DNA from: Cadophora sp. MPI-SDFR-AT-0126 | Lineage: Eukaryota > Ascomycota > Leotiomycetes > Helotiales > Ploettnerulaceae | Length of the DNA: 64,000 nt | Direction: 5' to 3' | NCBI GenBank assembly: GCA_020747065.1 | Contig: JAGMVK010000001.1 | Location: 2,790,001 to 2,854,000 of the forward strand | In this document: positions 1 through 11,385 of the stretch, in pieces | How the letters are laid out: every line of letters starts with the position of its first letter | Position numbering within the stretch: the first letter of the stretch is position 1 | The notes under the pieces: model-generated | The model's database searches: none | Told to the model about the DNA's origin: nothing | What the model saw: the letters and a program-made list of their open reading frames with translations, nothing else | Program-made: the position numbers and the translations under genes

Positions 1-718
1 ACTTGCGGATCACAGCTCTCATGCATGCGCTGCAGTAGAGTGCCAAGATCATCCAACCTTTCGGCGAATGCCCGGAGGCAAGCAGTAACTGTAGCGCAAT
101 CGTTGACTCTTGCTGCTTGGATAGCAGCCAGCATCAAGGGAACAATCGGCGCTCCACGGGCTTCAATAGCCACGGATATGAGATAAAACCATGATTCGTC
201 AATGGATCCCGTAAAGGTCGTGAGCGTCGCCAAGTTTTCCATGTTATCGACGGGCTCATCTTGGAACAAAGGCTTAAAGTTCCAGAGACAGACCGCCGCA
301 TAGGTAGCGACTGGAAGCACTTCGAGGTGTGCCGAGATGTGAATGAGCGGAATCGAGATTGCAGCTGGCAAACGCTACTTGCAAGTCAGTCACACTGGTC
401 TTGCACAACGACGCGATAGCCACTTACCTCTGAAGGGCTATCACCGCCCCAGATGTAGCCATGGGCCATGAAACACAATAGCGAATACGCTCTCCTCCAT
501 TCCGAGTCGTGTTCCAGACCGGCAGTGGAAAGGACAGGAAGTAGATCAATAACTCCGCGCAAACGCTTGCTTAGAATCAGGCCCTGGAGGTTGGCCACAA
601 TGGCCTCCCATTTGTTGTAGTATGGATCGGGGAGCCTCTCGAGAGGCAATTCGGCCGGAAGGAAACCATATTCTGGTGAGATTCCGTAGTCGCCAAGGAT
701 TGGAAGAGGTGGAAGCAT
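1..718 (-). CDS. indoleamine 2,3-dioxygenase, 5' part (runs off left edge)
   Basis: This is the N-terminal part of a fungal indoleamine 2,3-dioxygenase, a haem enzyme that opens the indole ring of tryptophan to N-formylkynurenine in the cytosol. The first in-frame ATG is at 718 (protein begins MLPPLPILGDYG). Exon 1 is 718-428. The intron 427-375 has a GTAAGT donor and TAG acceptor. Exon 2 starts at 374 and is open to the window edge. Family-typical segments are visible: DPYYNKWEAIVANL, LSKRLRGVIDLLPVLSTAGL, WRRAYSLLCFMAHGYIWGG in exon 1, then RLPAAISIPLIHISAHLEVL and FTGSIDESWFYLISVAIEARG in exon 2. The haem-ligand region lies outside the window, so completeness cannot be judged. It is divergent from VPS23. 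A second family member lies at 60.6-62.2 kb. Family assignment is strong; which fungal IDO subtype it is, is not decided. Confidence 0.9.
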
Positions 719-1290
719 GCTTTCGACTCGAGGATTTGGACGGGGTAATCGTGCCAGACGCAAGGAGTATACAGATCTTTGTCCGATACTCCTCAGCCGT
801 AGGGGAATTCAGTGAGCGAACTTATCATAAACTTGGGGGATTAGAGAAATCGGCGCGTTGAAAGGCGTTGTGGTGGAGGAGAGGAAGGGAAGAAGGCAAG
901 GCAGAGGAAGTCGGGCGATATTAGTATTAGTATTAGGATTAGTAGTCAGGTAGGTAGTGACACGGGTTTCCTTTCTCGCCCTCCCCCTCCTACCCCCACC
1001 TCGTACGACCGGCTTGCAAAGCAGAAGACGGGCGCGATCGGAGGCTTGCGGTGCGGGCCAAGGGCAAAATATGAAAGACAGAAAGGAAGAAAGAAAGTCC
1101 AGAAGGCTGAACACTGCTGCCGATTGGTTCAAAGATAGGACCAAAATCGCATCATCGGAGCGGAACATCGCTTCTCCGAGTCAATCCGTCCCCTGCGTCA
1201 CATGGTTCTTGCCAAGAGCTATGCTGTGCTGTGCGCAACATTGTTGGGAATAGCTTCCAGGTCCAGCGAAATGAAGAAGTCAAGGTAATC
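719..1290. promoter_or_regulatory. divergent intergenic region, IDO / VPS23
   Basis: 572 bp between the start codons of two divergent genes, so it should hold both promoters. It contains four tandem hexamers ATTAGT (one ATTAGG) at 920-943, a pyrimidine-rich tract near 970-1005 and a purine-rich tract near 1078-1106. No gene is supported here. Confidence 0.5.
920..943 (+). repeat. ATTAGT hexamer repeat, 4 copies
   Basis: Four consecutive hexamers, ATTAGT three times and ATTAGG once, lying 202-225 bp upstream of the IDO ATG. The unit resembles a degenerate telomere-type repeat, but four copies are too few to mean more than a microsatellite. Confidence 0.7.
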
Positions 1291-3087
1291 ATGGCCGCTG
1301 TCAAACAGCAGGTGCTGAACTGGCTGTACAGTGTCCTTACAAGCGTAAGTATCATTATACTTTGATAAGAAGAGCTTGATTGCTAAATTCATGCAGGAGT
1401 ATAAGGATGTGAACCGTACATACAATGATGTGGCCCAGACGCTGTCGCATTACTCCTCCCTCGCTCCCCGAACCGATGTCTACAGTATGCATACAAATTT
1501 CGATTCCGCAATGGCTGGAAGCTGATTCAGGATGCAGCTTATGAGCATGGCAAATCGGCGCTCCTCCTCCATTTATCAGGCACCCTTCCAGTTATGTTTC
1601 GAGGGACAACGTATAGGTTTCCAATAGCACTATGGGTACCGCATGCATATCCGCTGGAACCTCCCCTCATATACGTTACGCCGACAGAAGGAATGATGGT
1701 TAGACCAGGTCAACATGTTGATCCACAAGGCAAGGTCTATCATCCATATTTAGTGGGGTGGGCAGAGTTCTGGGATGTAAGTACCAGATGTTCTTTGGCA
1801 GCTGTAAATCTTCTAACTGTTTCCTCGGTACAGAAGTCCAACATTCTCGACTTTCTGGCCATTCTACGAGACGTGTTTGCTAAAGAGCCTCCTGTTGTAT
1901 CCCGACAACAACAGAGTGCCCCGCCACGCCCTCAGCCGTCCCAGGCGCCACCTCCTGTACCTCCGCCTCCTCCAGGAGGAGCACGACCGGTTTCCAGATC
2001 CGCAGTAGGAAGTCCAAATGGGCAAGCCGGACCTCCTCCTCCACCACCCAAGCCAACGAATAATGCTCAGCAATACTCGTCCGCTGGGCCATCGAGGCGA
2101 GATAGTGGGCCTCCTCTACCTCCACTTCCCTCGCAGGCGGGGTACGAAACCTCTCGATATGGTCAGCAAGCACCACTTCCCAACGAGTATTCTCGGAATC
2201 CACAGAGAAGTACTAGCCTGCGTTATGAGACAGCACCTCCGTTGCCGCCCCAGCCTCAGAGGCAACAAAGTCTAAGACAGTCCACAGACAGCCCTGTCAG
2301 TCCTATTTCACCACCACGGCCTCAATCGTACCAGCAACAGTATCAGCCGCCAACCTCCAATTCTCAGTACAATTCCGAACAAGCTCGAGTGCCACCATAT
2401 AATCCACATCAGCAGCAACATGCACAGCAATACCAGGGCCAAACGTCCCAATGGCAACAGCACCCCAGACTACAGCCTCCACAACCTCAATCGAAGCCAC
2501 CACCTCCCCCAGATCTGTTGGATGCCCCACTAGTCCTCTCAGTACCTTCTGAAGCATCAACGAATCTTCCAGCTCCACCAATACCACCGAACCCCGAGAA
2601 AGACATGCTTCTGCACAACTTAGGAAGGGCTTTACATGCACAGCGTCAGCATACCCGCAATCAGACTATCTCAAGCCTGCCAGGATTAGAAGCGCAGCAC
2701 AAAGCCATGTTAACCTCACTTGCGAGCATGCAGGCAGAAATCCAAGCTTTGGAGTCTTTGAACAATCTTCTATCAGCAAATGCCAACAACTTACACACCG
2801 CGCTCCACGATGCGGATGCAGTGATTGACCAAAGTCAACATCGGACAGCTCCAAATGTAGACGAGCTTTTGGTGGCTCCTACAGTGGTTGGAAACCAGCT
2901 GTACGAACTTGTGAGCGAAGAGAGGAGCTTAGGCGATGCACTATTCGTCCTTGGGCGGGCAGTCGAAAGAGGGAGAATAAGTCCAGCAGTATTCGCCAAG
3001 ATGACGAGAACTCTGGCGCGAGAGTGGTATTTGAAAAAAGCATTGGTGAAGAAGATCGGTAAAGGCATGGGCTTAGCAACTTATTGA
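1291..3087 (+). CDS. VPS23: ESCRT-I subunit Vps23 (TSG101 homologue)
   Basis: Ubiquitin-binding subunit of ESCRT-I, which sorts ubiquitinated membrane proteins into multivesicular bodies; it also takes part in PalF/Rim8 pH signalling in ascomycetes. Exons are 1291-1344, 1397-1484, 1538-1776 and 1834-3087 (544 aa). Residues 1-145 form the UEV domain: MAAVKQQVLNWLYSVL, DVAQTLSHYSSLAPRTDVYT, FRGTTYRFPIALWVPHAYP, PGQHVDPQGKVYHPYL. A Pro/Gln-rich linker follows (about 150-340), then a coiled coil near MLTSLASMQAEIQALESL. The C-terminal steadiness box runs through LFVLGRAVERGRISPAVF and LAREWYLKKALVKKIGKG. The third intron (1777-1833, 57 nt) keeps the frame and has no stop, so retention would insert 19 residues in the UEV domain. 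Start, length and domain order fit the family. Confidence 0.95.
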
Positions 3088-3253
3088 GATAGTGCACCGA
3101 GATACGAATAAGTTTGAGTTGAACCTTTCATTCGTGTTAGGCAAGTCAAGAATTGATACATCAATAGTGATGCAGTAACAGTCGGCATATCAAAATTTCC
3201 TCCTCTGGCTGACTCTTCCTTTTTCCCGGTCCATGATCTCTCCCATCCGGTCC

Positions 3254-5415
3254 CTACACAGAAGAGCCATCCGTTTCATTTCCCACGGCCCGGACTGGTC
3301 TCGGTTGCTTAAGACCGCATTCGGCACCTTTAACTACCATTTCTGCAGACAAGTCTTCCTCTGCAGGTGATGGTGTATGCTTGCCACTGGCCGTCCCATC
3401 CCCTCCAGTTGACAGTGCAGTAGGAACATTGTTCCATCTGCCGACCAATGTTCCTCGTTTGCTTTCTAAAGCACTTCCATCTGGACTCACAACTTGTTTT
3501 GGCCTAGCAGATTTCTCTGGCGCCTTATTCCTTTCCGATTCTTCTTCCTGGCTCTTTCGAGAAGGTGCCTCAAAGAGACTCCGTAGAGATTTGCTCAGCC
3601 TTCTGCGAAATGCCTTCCCTCTTCTTGGACGCACAGCCTCAGGTACGGTCCTAGAGGCAGTTTCGAATATCTTCACTTTTTCTACAATAATCTTGCTCTT
3701 TGGCGGTGACGGCTGCTTGATTGGAAAGGCGGACTGTAATCTTCTTGCTTTGGTCGGATCAACTGCCCTAACCACATTAGAAGCTGCTAATACCCTATCA
3801 TCCCTCAAAGACGCCTTGGATGCCTTCCTCTGTCTTGACGACCGCATAGGTGGAGGCGTGGGAGGCTTTGGGGATGTCAAATCTCGAAGTTCTACCATCT
3901 GCGCCCGCTTGTACTGGGAAGAAGAGGTAGCAGTTTCCGAGGGAACGGGGTCTAATGCGCAACATGGTACGGGTCCTTCTGGGGATGCAGATCTCGGCGA
4001 GAACTTGGCATCGAACAGCTTTCTCATGTTTGCAACCTTGCCTAAAGGTTTACTAGATCGAGATTCCGCAGGTTCCACTATTTTTTGCTCAAAGCCAAGT
4101 GCTAATTTGGCGTGAGATATCGAGGGCATTGTTTCTGGTCGCGGATGCGCCTTTTCTTGACCATCGTTATTCTTCTTCTCTATGCTCTTTGCACGATAAA
4201 GCTCTCCAATCCTGGTACTTAGTCTTCTTCGACTCAGTGGTCTACTGCCCTGACTCTGCCCAAGGATTGGTGGAGGTGCGCTACCATCTCCCAAGCTCGG
4301 GTGGATATATTGTTTCGACCCAACCATTGCATTTCTCCGTGCCCTCGTCTGCCCTGGTATGGGTCTATCCCGTATAGACAATCGTGTTGAAGAAGTCTCT
4401 TTTCCATTTCCATATCTCGGTGGGGTTACATTGCTGAGGGTCGACCTGGACGGTGAGCTTTGAGCAAGAGCTTGATGCCGAGTTGAACCATATCCTAAAA
4501 TCTGTTTCGATGTAGAGGTGGGGTTCGTTCTTGTGGTTGTAGTTGTTTTTGTATTAGCGTTGCGCAAGCATGTCCGCCTTGAGCCTTCAGTTGAAGGAGT
4601 CAAAAAGTAGCTTTTGTCCGCAAGTCGAGCACGAGAGAGAGGAACTGGGGTACTTGGTGCAGCAGTGTTGATGACTGAAGGATTGGATCCAGTATTGATT
4701 CCTGTTGATACTGCTACCAGAAATTGTTAGTATGTGTCGGAGTGCTGCCAGTTCGTGGAGGAGACTTACTTCCATCATAAAATATGATTTTGTCCCTAAT
4801 TGACCCTCCCTTCTTCTCGTCGAGTCGTTCGTTCTCAATATATGTCGCTGCTACTGTACCAATTCCTCTGCCATGGATCGTATCTGCTGGATCCCAAACG
4901 TCGCCGCGGAACCTTATACTGTTGGGCTTGTACGAAATATGCTCCTTTCTGAGTCTCCTCGAGTCAGCCTTCTTATCCAGCGACCCGAGCTCTCGAGAAC
5001 TCAACGAGTCGAAGATATCTGTGTAGGCAGGTTGAAGTCGTGCCTCGGAAGGTCCATTCTCATTTGCCTTCGATATTCCACTCTTTGTTTTGAATATTGT
5101 CGACAATCTCCTCCTGTAACTGGTTCCAATGCCTTCCTTCGGTCTAGGAGAGCTTCTCAATATGTGGAGTGGCGCGGGCTGCAAGGATGGTGTCGTGAAG
5201 GGGAGGCTCAGAGCATCAAGTGCTTCGAATTTCGAAACTAATGATACGAGATTGAAGGATATCCCATGGTGTGGATGATCGGTTGACGACCTGCTCTTCT
5301 CATTGCCTCGTTTTGAAATGTTAGCAGTTTCATTTGTGTGTATCTGTGTGTCCCGAGCACTTCTGTTCGACAGACCACGCGGCCCAGAGGATGGATTCTT
5401 GGTATAGTGAGTCAT
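3254..5415 (-). CDS. unrecognised basic, Ser/Pro-rich protein
   Basis: I do not recognise this gene. Exon 1 is 5415-4770 and exon 2 is 4713-3254, joined across a 56-nt GTAAGT...TAG intron (4769-4714) that restores the frame (701 aa). The ATG at 5415 is the first in frame; an upstream exon cannot be excluded, because GTAAGT-like donors also occur near 5597. The protein is basic and low in complexity, rich in Ser, Arg, Lys, Thr and Pro, with no membrane segment. Several R/K-R-R-L-S motifs (for example YRRRLSTIF, RRRLSTRIG, FRRRLSKSLRSLF) look like phosphorylation or 14-3-3 sites. A Pro-rich stretch PKPPTPPPMRSS could bind SH3 or WW domains. Its 3' end converges on VPS23 with 166 bp between the stop codons. 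Most likely a disordered scaffold or signalling protein; that is inference only. Confidence 0.75.
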
Positions 5416-5970
5416 GATCGATGCTCTCTCTACGAAAGATACTCTATCGTGGTAATATTTTAAAGTCAAGAAGGAGAAATGCGCTGCACCTGTGGTGGCA
5501 GAAGTCCAATCCGAAAATAATGAAGTATGATGACCCAGGGAAAATGGTGTCTAATCTAATTAATGATGAAATGGACAAGAGTCTAATTGACTTACGTCCT
5601 GGAGGTAAGTATGTACTGTACCTTCCTTGTTAGACATTTGTTGACTCGGCCAAGGCAAGAGCGAGATCACGAGTTCACGACTTCACGAGTGCACACACTA
5701 TAAGCGAAAGATGAGGATATGTCCTCGACTTTGCATGATCAATTGACTTAAGCTATGCTATGAGTAAGGCGGCATACCACCTGAAGAAAAGAACCCGATT
5801 ATGTGTAAGATGAACGAAGTCCGCATGTACACTCCTTCCATGCCATCTCAGACGGCTCCATCCATTTTCAATTGCACCGCATGCAACGAAACTCAATGCT
5901 TCCAGCACTGAATACGAAAATTTTTCTGCGATCTCATCTCCAATCCATGAAATTATCCGCACACCCACGA
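5416..5970. other. intergenic, 5' of the basic protein gene and 3' of STE2
   Basis: 555 bp. It is promoter for the gene ending at 3254 and 3' flank of STE2. Short open frames here have no recognisable content and I see no repeats. Confidence 0.4.
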
Positions 5971-7170
5971 TTAAATGCCGCTGTGGACACTGTATGAGCG
6001 ATCAACTCGGACACCCATCATCTCAAGATCCAATTCTGTGCTGTCTCTCCGAGTGTTTGCCTGCTCAATAACAGTGTCGATAGTTATGGGACTGATTGGC
6101 GCAGCGCTGCCCTTTCGCTCTGTAGAGAAGGCAGATGGACAGGAATACATGCTGCTGAAAGTCTTTTGTTCGAGACTCGACACGTCCTGGGATGATCTTG
6201 AACCCCAGAGTTGTGAGACATTGAAGGAGGAGTTGGCTTCGGTGGTGATCATCGATGCCCAGAGGGATGAAAGAGGGAGGAGGAGAGCGACCATTGTCAA
6301 GGCCAGGGTACCAGCTTCCGGGAAGTCATCCGGAGAAGCGTATTCGAGGACAGCGAAGCCAGCTATTTACTATCAGCATACAACTCACAGAACACTGATG
6401 AGAAACCACCACTTACAAGGAAGGATCATTGTGCAACCACCCATGGCAGCGAGGATTTGGATGTAGCTCCACTTCTGGAATCCCAAGTTCTTGCGAGCAT
6501 AGACTGTATACAAGAGCTTCCCAGTGAAGATGATCGAGTAGTACCAGATGGAGATGGTTTCGGTGGCAAGAGATCCAACGGTGATCCAGGCATGATGGAA
6601 GTATTGACCAGCAGACATAATTGCTAAGGAGTTTGTGACGACCTGAGCAAAACGAAACCCGACTGCAAGCATGAATACGAGACCTGAGAGGAAAGAGATC
6701 AAGTAAACCCATTTCTTCTGCATGGCTTTACAGACAGTATACGCCTGGAGGAAGAGAGACATGTTGACCGTGATTGTCATGAGGAGAGGAATGACTGTTC
6801 CAGCGACACTAGTTGCGTATGCAGAGCGCGGGACATCGCCGAAGTCGAAGGCGAAGTAGGCATAGAACTCTGCCCATGCACTGACGGAGTAGAGTGAGAG
6901 AAGGAGTGCTCGAAGGAAGCCGAAGACCAATGACAGGATATTGAGGATGTAGACTGGAGTTCGACGTTTCGATTCCTTTGTGAGTACGGCAGTGACAACC
7001 AGCATAACGAAACATGCACCGAGCTGAGAGCCGTAATTGATGCAAAGAGCGGTGTTGTAGTAGAACCAGTCATCGATATCGGAGATGGGGACGACGACTG
7101 GGGTAACTCCATCTCTCATGAGGAAAGTCACACTCTGGGAATTGTGGTCGAAGGAAGTAGGGGATGACAT
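5971..7170 (-). CDS. STE2: alpha-factor-type pheromone receptor Ste2 (GPCR)
   Basis: Seven-helix G-protein-coupled receptor at the plasma membrane for the alpha-factor-like peptide pheromone, coupling to the mating MAP-kinase cascade; also used for chemotropism in some filamentous ascomycetes. Exon 1 is 7170-6417 and exon 2 is 6362-5971, joined over a 54-nt intron (381 aa). The N-terminal region has QSVTFLMRDGVTPVVVPISD followed by WFYYNTALCINYGSQLGAC, the conserved start of TM1. The loop RRTPVYILNILSLVFGFLR leads into TM2. TM6 is split by the intron and followed by FPEAGTLALTMVALLLPLSSLWAS, carrying the diagnostic LPLSS motif. The C-terminal tail of about 75 residues is Ser/Thr-rich, as expected for desensitisation. 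Length and topology are complete. Identification is secure from the TM1 and TM6/7 motifs. Confidence 0.95.
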
Positions 7171-8559
7171 CTTGTCGTAGTCTCTTTGTTGTGTTGAGGT
7201 GTATGAATGAGTAGGCTGGTGATCGAAGAAGAGAAAGATCTTGAAGGGAATTGCAGTAAATGCAGTTGAAGATTTGCGAAGTGATATGTGGGAAGAAACA
7301 AGATGATCGATGGAAAGTTGAAGGAGGTGCTCTTAAGTATCAAACTACCAATGGCCGAGCTGGTGGAGCACAATATCTTGGAGATATAGCGAGAATAATA
7401 CTAAGGTCTTGCTCAGCTACCTGAGAGGGCAGTTCGCGACCAGCTCTTGGAACAATGATTCTCGTTGATATTATAGAAACATTTCGGTGGTGATGCGCCG
7501 AGAATAATATCAAGGGAGACCAAGCGTATCATATTGTTTGACCGACGGAAGGGAAGGATACGCGCCATGAATGAATTTAAGTCTGAGAGTCGAGAATGCT
7601 CGATGAGGAATGAAAGGGGAGCTTAAATAAGGGAACCTCGCTTAATTCCTTGATATTGTTCTCCCCAAGCCACTTTTGCGCCACCAACAACATCCGAAGG
7701 ATTTTCATCAAGGGGTGCAGCAGACTCACGGGAGTAGGCGAAACTAGTTGCAAATGTGTGGCAATACTGAGGGGTGATGTGCAGGTCGATGTCATTCACA
7801 GCTGGCTAGACCCTACTATCGCGCGATATCAAGAGATAAACTTGTGGGGGGGAAGGGCTATCAAGCGAGAGCAGCCTCACCTGAAGCCAGCAATCGGGCG
7901 ATTGGTCCTTTTACGATGCCGTCAACATGATCTGTGGGGACATGAAGAGATGCTTCACGATTGGAGCTTGTGAAATCTACTTGCTGTAACAATTCCATCT
8001 CCAGAGTTCTTGGCCTCAGGTCCAACTGGCCTGTCTGTCCCAGTCTCATCTTGCGGACCCGAAAATCTTCATCCAGATTGAGACCGGCTGTCGAGGTCGA
8101 GGAGCATACTTTACGGGATGTTGCAGGTCTCATCGTTTGAATTGCAAGGGTTTGGTTCCGTTTTCGGGATGATCGAACTCTCCGCTGCTAGATGACTCGG
8201 CCTCTTGGGTAGGAGCTGAATATGGACTAGGGCAGTCCTGAAAGTGAGTACCTACCGTCCGTAGATGTCTCTTCGATTCTGAAATCCTCGGCAACTCTTT
8301 GCCCAAGCTTACTAGTCTAGGGCGAAAGACATGAAATAGCAGGATCTTTCACTCGCTCAGCCTGACATAACTTCGGCATGAACGCGACCAAGAGCTCATG
8401 GCTGACTGCAAAGCCGCCAGCTATCTCCCAAATAGTCCTTTGCTCAGTTCAATGGCTTCGGCTAAATATTAAAATAACATTAGATCATGGAATCTCTGTT
8501 AAGGCTATTGCTTCGTCGGTGTGGTCGCCGAGGCCGCGACAGTCGTCGATCTCAGACCA
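7171..8559. other. intergenic, STE2 upstream region
   Basis: 1.39 kb between the STE2 start and the stop of the PhoD-like gene. It must carry the STE2 promoter. A minus-strand frame at 8133-7861 (90 codons, first ATG 8133) ends in a passable donor (TCAG then GTGAGG), but no continuing exon restores an open frame and the sequence resembles nothing I know, so I do not call it a gene. Confidence 0.4.
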
Positions 8560-11385
8560 CTAAGCCGTATCAGGCGTGAAGCTACTAATGAAGTATCCTC
8601 CCGTTGCAGTATCATTTGTTAGATTCGTGCCAGACATGGTTCCAAACTTCAGACTTCCGCTTTCCACAAGGCCACCGCCGACTACGCCATTCGTTCTCTG
8701 CAATCTATTTTCTCCACTGATGACGGTGAAATTGGCCAGAGATATCTCGTAACCGTTTCGGGTGGCAATGGTTGGCAGGCCGAAGTAAGAGGCGTTGGCG
8801 GAATCTTTATCAAGACTTAAGTCATAGTAGCCTCGATAGTACAGGTCCTGTCTGACGTATTAGCACTGGTTGGATTCTCGCGGCTCCAGAAAGAAGCTTC
8901 AGAGAGACTTGATTCGGAGGCGTCGACCACGCAAAGGAGCAGAGATACTAACCTGCCACTGAAGTTCCCTGTTGGCACCTTGCAAAAGTGAAGAATAGTT
9001 ATTTGCATCTAAAACAGAATCAATCATTTCGTTCCCATCCTTCGACCAGGGGCGGATTAGAGTGCCTAGATACTTACTGGCTAGAGAAATGTTTTGACCA
9101 TAAGGACATGGTGAGGATACAGCAGATCCTGCAAATTCGACACCAATGGAACCTTCGCCTGTTTCAGGATCATAGGGGTGGGTGTCAAGCCACACAAGGT
9201 CGCTGACCCAGGAGGCGTGACTGTCTCCAGCTATGCAAAGGTTCAGTACACGAAACAAGAACGGATTTCGGAAGGTTCAGGCTGCTTTGGAATAGTCTCA
9301 GAGTACATGTGGACCTGGTGGGTCTGGGTTTGAACTTGAAAATGGCCAACCTACCAAGGAAGATGGTGTTGTTGATTTTGTTATCATATCTACAATCAAC
9401 AGTCAGTACGTAGCGTGAAAACATCAAAAGTCAGGGAGTCTCCGGGTTCCACCTACAAGTGAGACAGAGTCCGATTCTTACTACTCTGATACCCGTCCCA
9501 AGCATCGTAATCGAAGGGATTTTCATCTCCGAGAGCGAAAGACTCGTTTATGCGAGAGAAGACAATTTGATTACCAATGACTCGCCATGCTGTACCACGT
9601 TTGGATGACTCAGAAAGCTTGTTGTAGAACCAGCTTTCTTGACGAGGTCCCATCAAAGATCTACCGGCATCATTTGAGATAGCATGGACGTAATCAGTAT
9701 TCCCTAAGTAGTGAAGTCAGCAACTACTCCACTTGACTTGTTCGAAGTGGAATGCATGGCAACGTTCCTGTATGAAGTGGCGAAAGGATCCAAATCAAAA
9801 TAGAGATTCCCATAGAACTTACAGTAAAGATCTGTGATACTTCTGTCATACTGCCGAGTGTCTTAAGAGAAGATTTGTTAGCGTAGTGCTCTAGTCATGA
9901 GCCAGCCCACAGAATCTGGGACCTCTTATAGATTGATTTCGGCTTGGTATAAGAACATCGTACCAAGCATGATGAGATCCAACAAGTCGCCTATTTCGAA
10001 ACTTCTCCAGATACGCACTAGGGCAAGTCAGCACTCAATGTCCACGGCTCGGAGTGAATAGAGACTGAATTTGATCGCCACATACAATTATCATCCATTT
10101 CCACTTGACGAATGGGCATCCATTCAAAGTAGGCTCGCACGGCATTCATCCTACAAAAGTCAGTACCGAGCACCGCAGCCGAGTCAAAGCATTAAGGCCA
10201 AGACGCCAGAACTGAATATTTACTGCCACCCAAAGTCACTGGAGGCACTTACTTTCTCTGATCAACAGACACACCACCATCTTTCACGAAGGAGTCCTCG
10301 GTATTATTGAGTTCCGAAGAACTAGCCTTCCATGTATTATCGGCAACCTCGTGATCGTCCCAGACAGGTATCCAAGGGAACTGCTGATGGCTGAGAAGCA
10401 GATCAAGATCAGTTCTGTATGTCGCCAATCGCTTGCGGTAATCGTAGAGAGTGTAGATCTCGCGATCTGGCAGGGGAATACGTCCAATGCTGTTTCCCCA
10501 GCCATAATATCCGTTGGCATACTCGTAGATATAGTCGCCCAAGTGGATCACATAGTCGACTGAATCTTTGCGGGCAGGATTCCCGTAGGCGTTGAAGAAG
10601 CCGAAAGGAAAGTTGCTGCATGAGTAGATGGCTAGTCTGACTGCACTGTTGACAACATCACCTTTACTGGGTGTAGTCTTGGTACGGCCGACTGGACTAA
10701 CATTGCCAGAGTCGCAGATACTAAACTGGTAGTCTTCAAAGATAACTTATGAGCTATTGTCTCTACATCATGCATGAAGAGAGAACATACAGTATCTTGT
10801 GAATGGGTTGAGATTTCTCGCTTCCACCTGTTGTAGGGGGAGATTAGCACACTTGTTCCAAATCAATTTGGGACTTGGATGAGACGGTTTTTGGACAGTA
10901 AGTCTGCTCGCTGAGAGAGGGGATATTAGGATACTCTATGTACTTGCCTTGACTGTATAATCAATATCGGAAGACGTGTATGCCTTCCCTTCATCAACAC
11001 AGCCCTTCAATTCGGGATCTGTGGAAATCTTGTAGCTGACACAAATCGGCGCCTTGCTGGCTTTCACGTATTTCTCGGTCTCATGGCTGTAAAGCGGGAC
11101 GTAGCCAGAGACTGTGATATTGCTCTTGTCGTTATCTGAAGAGATAGGCGCGGCGCGTGTCCACAGAATCACAGACGTATCGTATGGGTCACCGCTCGCA
11201 ACACCGTGAGTGAAGTTAAGCTGGGAAGAATTCCATGCTGCGGATGGAGTATTACGAGCGGCTACTATGCGGATCGAAACTCCAAGGCCAGGATGGAAGT
11301 GCGAAGGACTTCGATAATTGAGATTGGAGACGAAAGAAGCTGAGGCAGCTGTTGCCAGCAAAACAAGAGACAGAAATTGAACCAT
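8560..11385 (-). CDS. secreted PhoD-like alkaline phosphatase / phosphodiesterase
   Basis: Metallophosphatase of the PhoD family, releasing phosphate from phosphomono- or diesters outside the cell or in the vacuole. Eleven exons: 11385-10948, 10827-10791, 10733-10253, 10150-10086, 10017-9964, 9861-9823, 9703-9457, 9389-9355, 9230-9078, 9008-8953, 8847-8560 (630 aa). A signal peptide is clear (MVQFLSLVLLATAASA). An N-terminal PhoD domain has FTHGVASGDPYDTSVILWTR. The metallophosphatase core follows, with HLGDYIYEY, WDDHEVADNTW, LDTRQYDR and FLAGDSHASWVSDLVW, which carry the metal ligands. Many N-x-S/T sequons fit secretion. The first intron (10947-10828) begins with GC instead of GT. The acceptor of exon 3 could be 10733 or 10725, both in frame; the former gives RYYYQF, the usual family sequence. 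Substrate cannot be told from sequence. Confidence 0.92.

Noticed and set aside
1864..2203. Minus-strand frames of 69-107 codons in the VPS23 Pro-rich region
   Set aside because: Antisense shadows of the repetitive Pro/Gln coding sequence; no start context, splice sites or homology-like content.
7861..8133. 90-codon minus-strand frame upstream of STE2
   Set aside because: No known domain; the passable donor at its end does not join to any open downstream exon.
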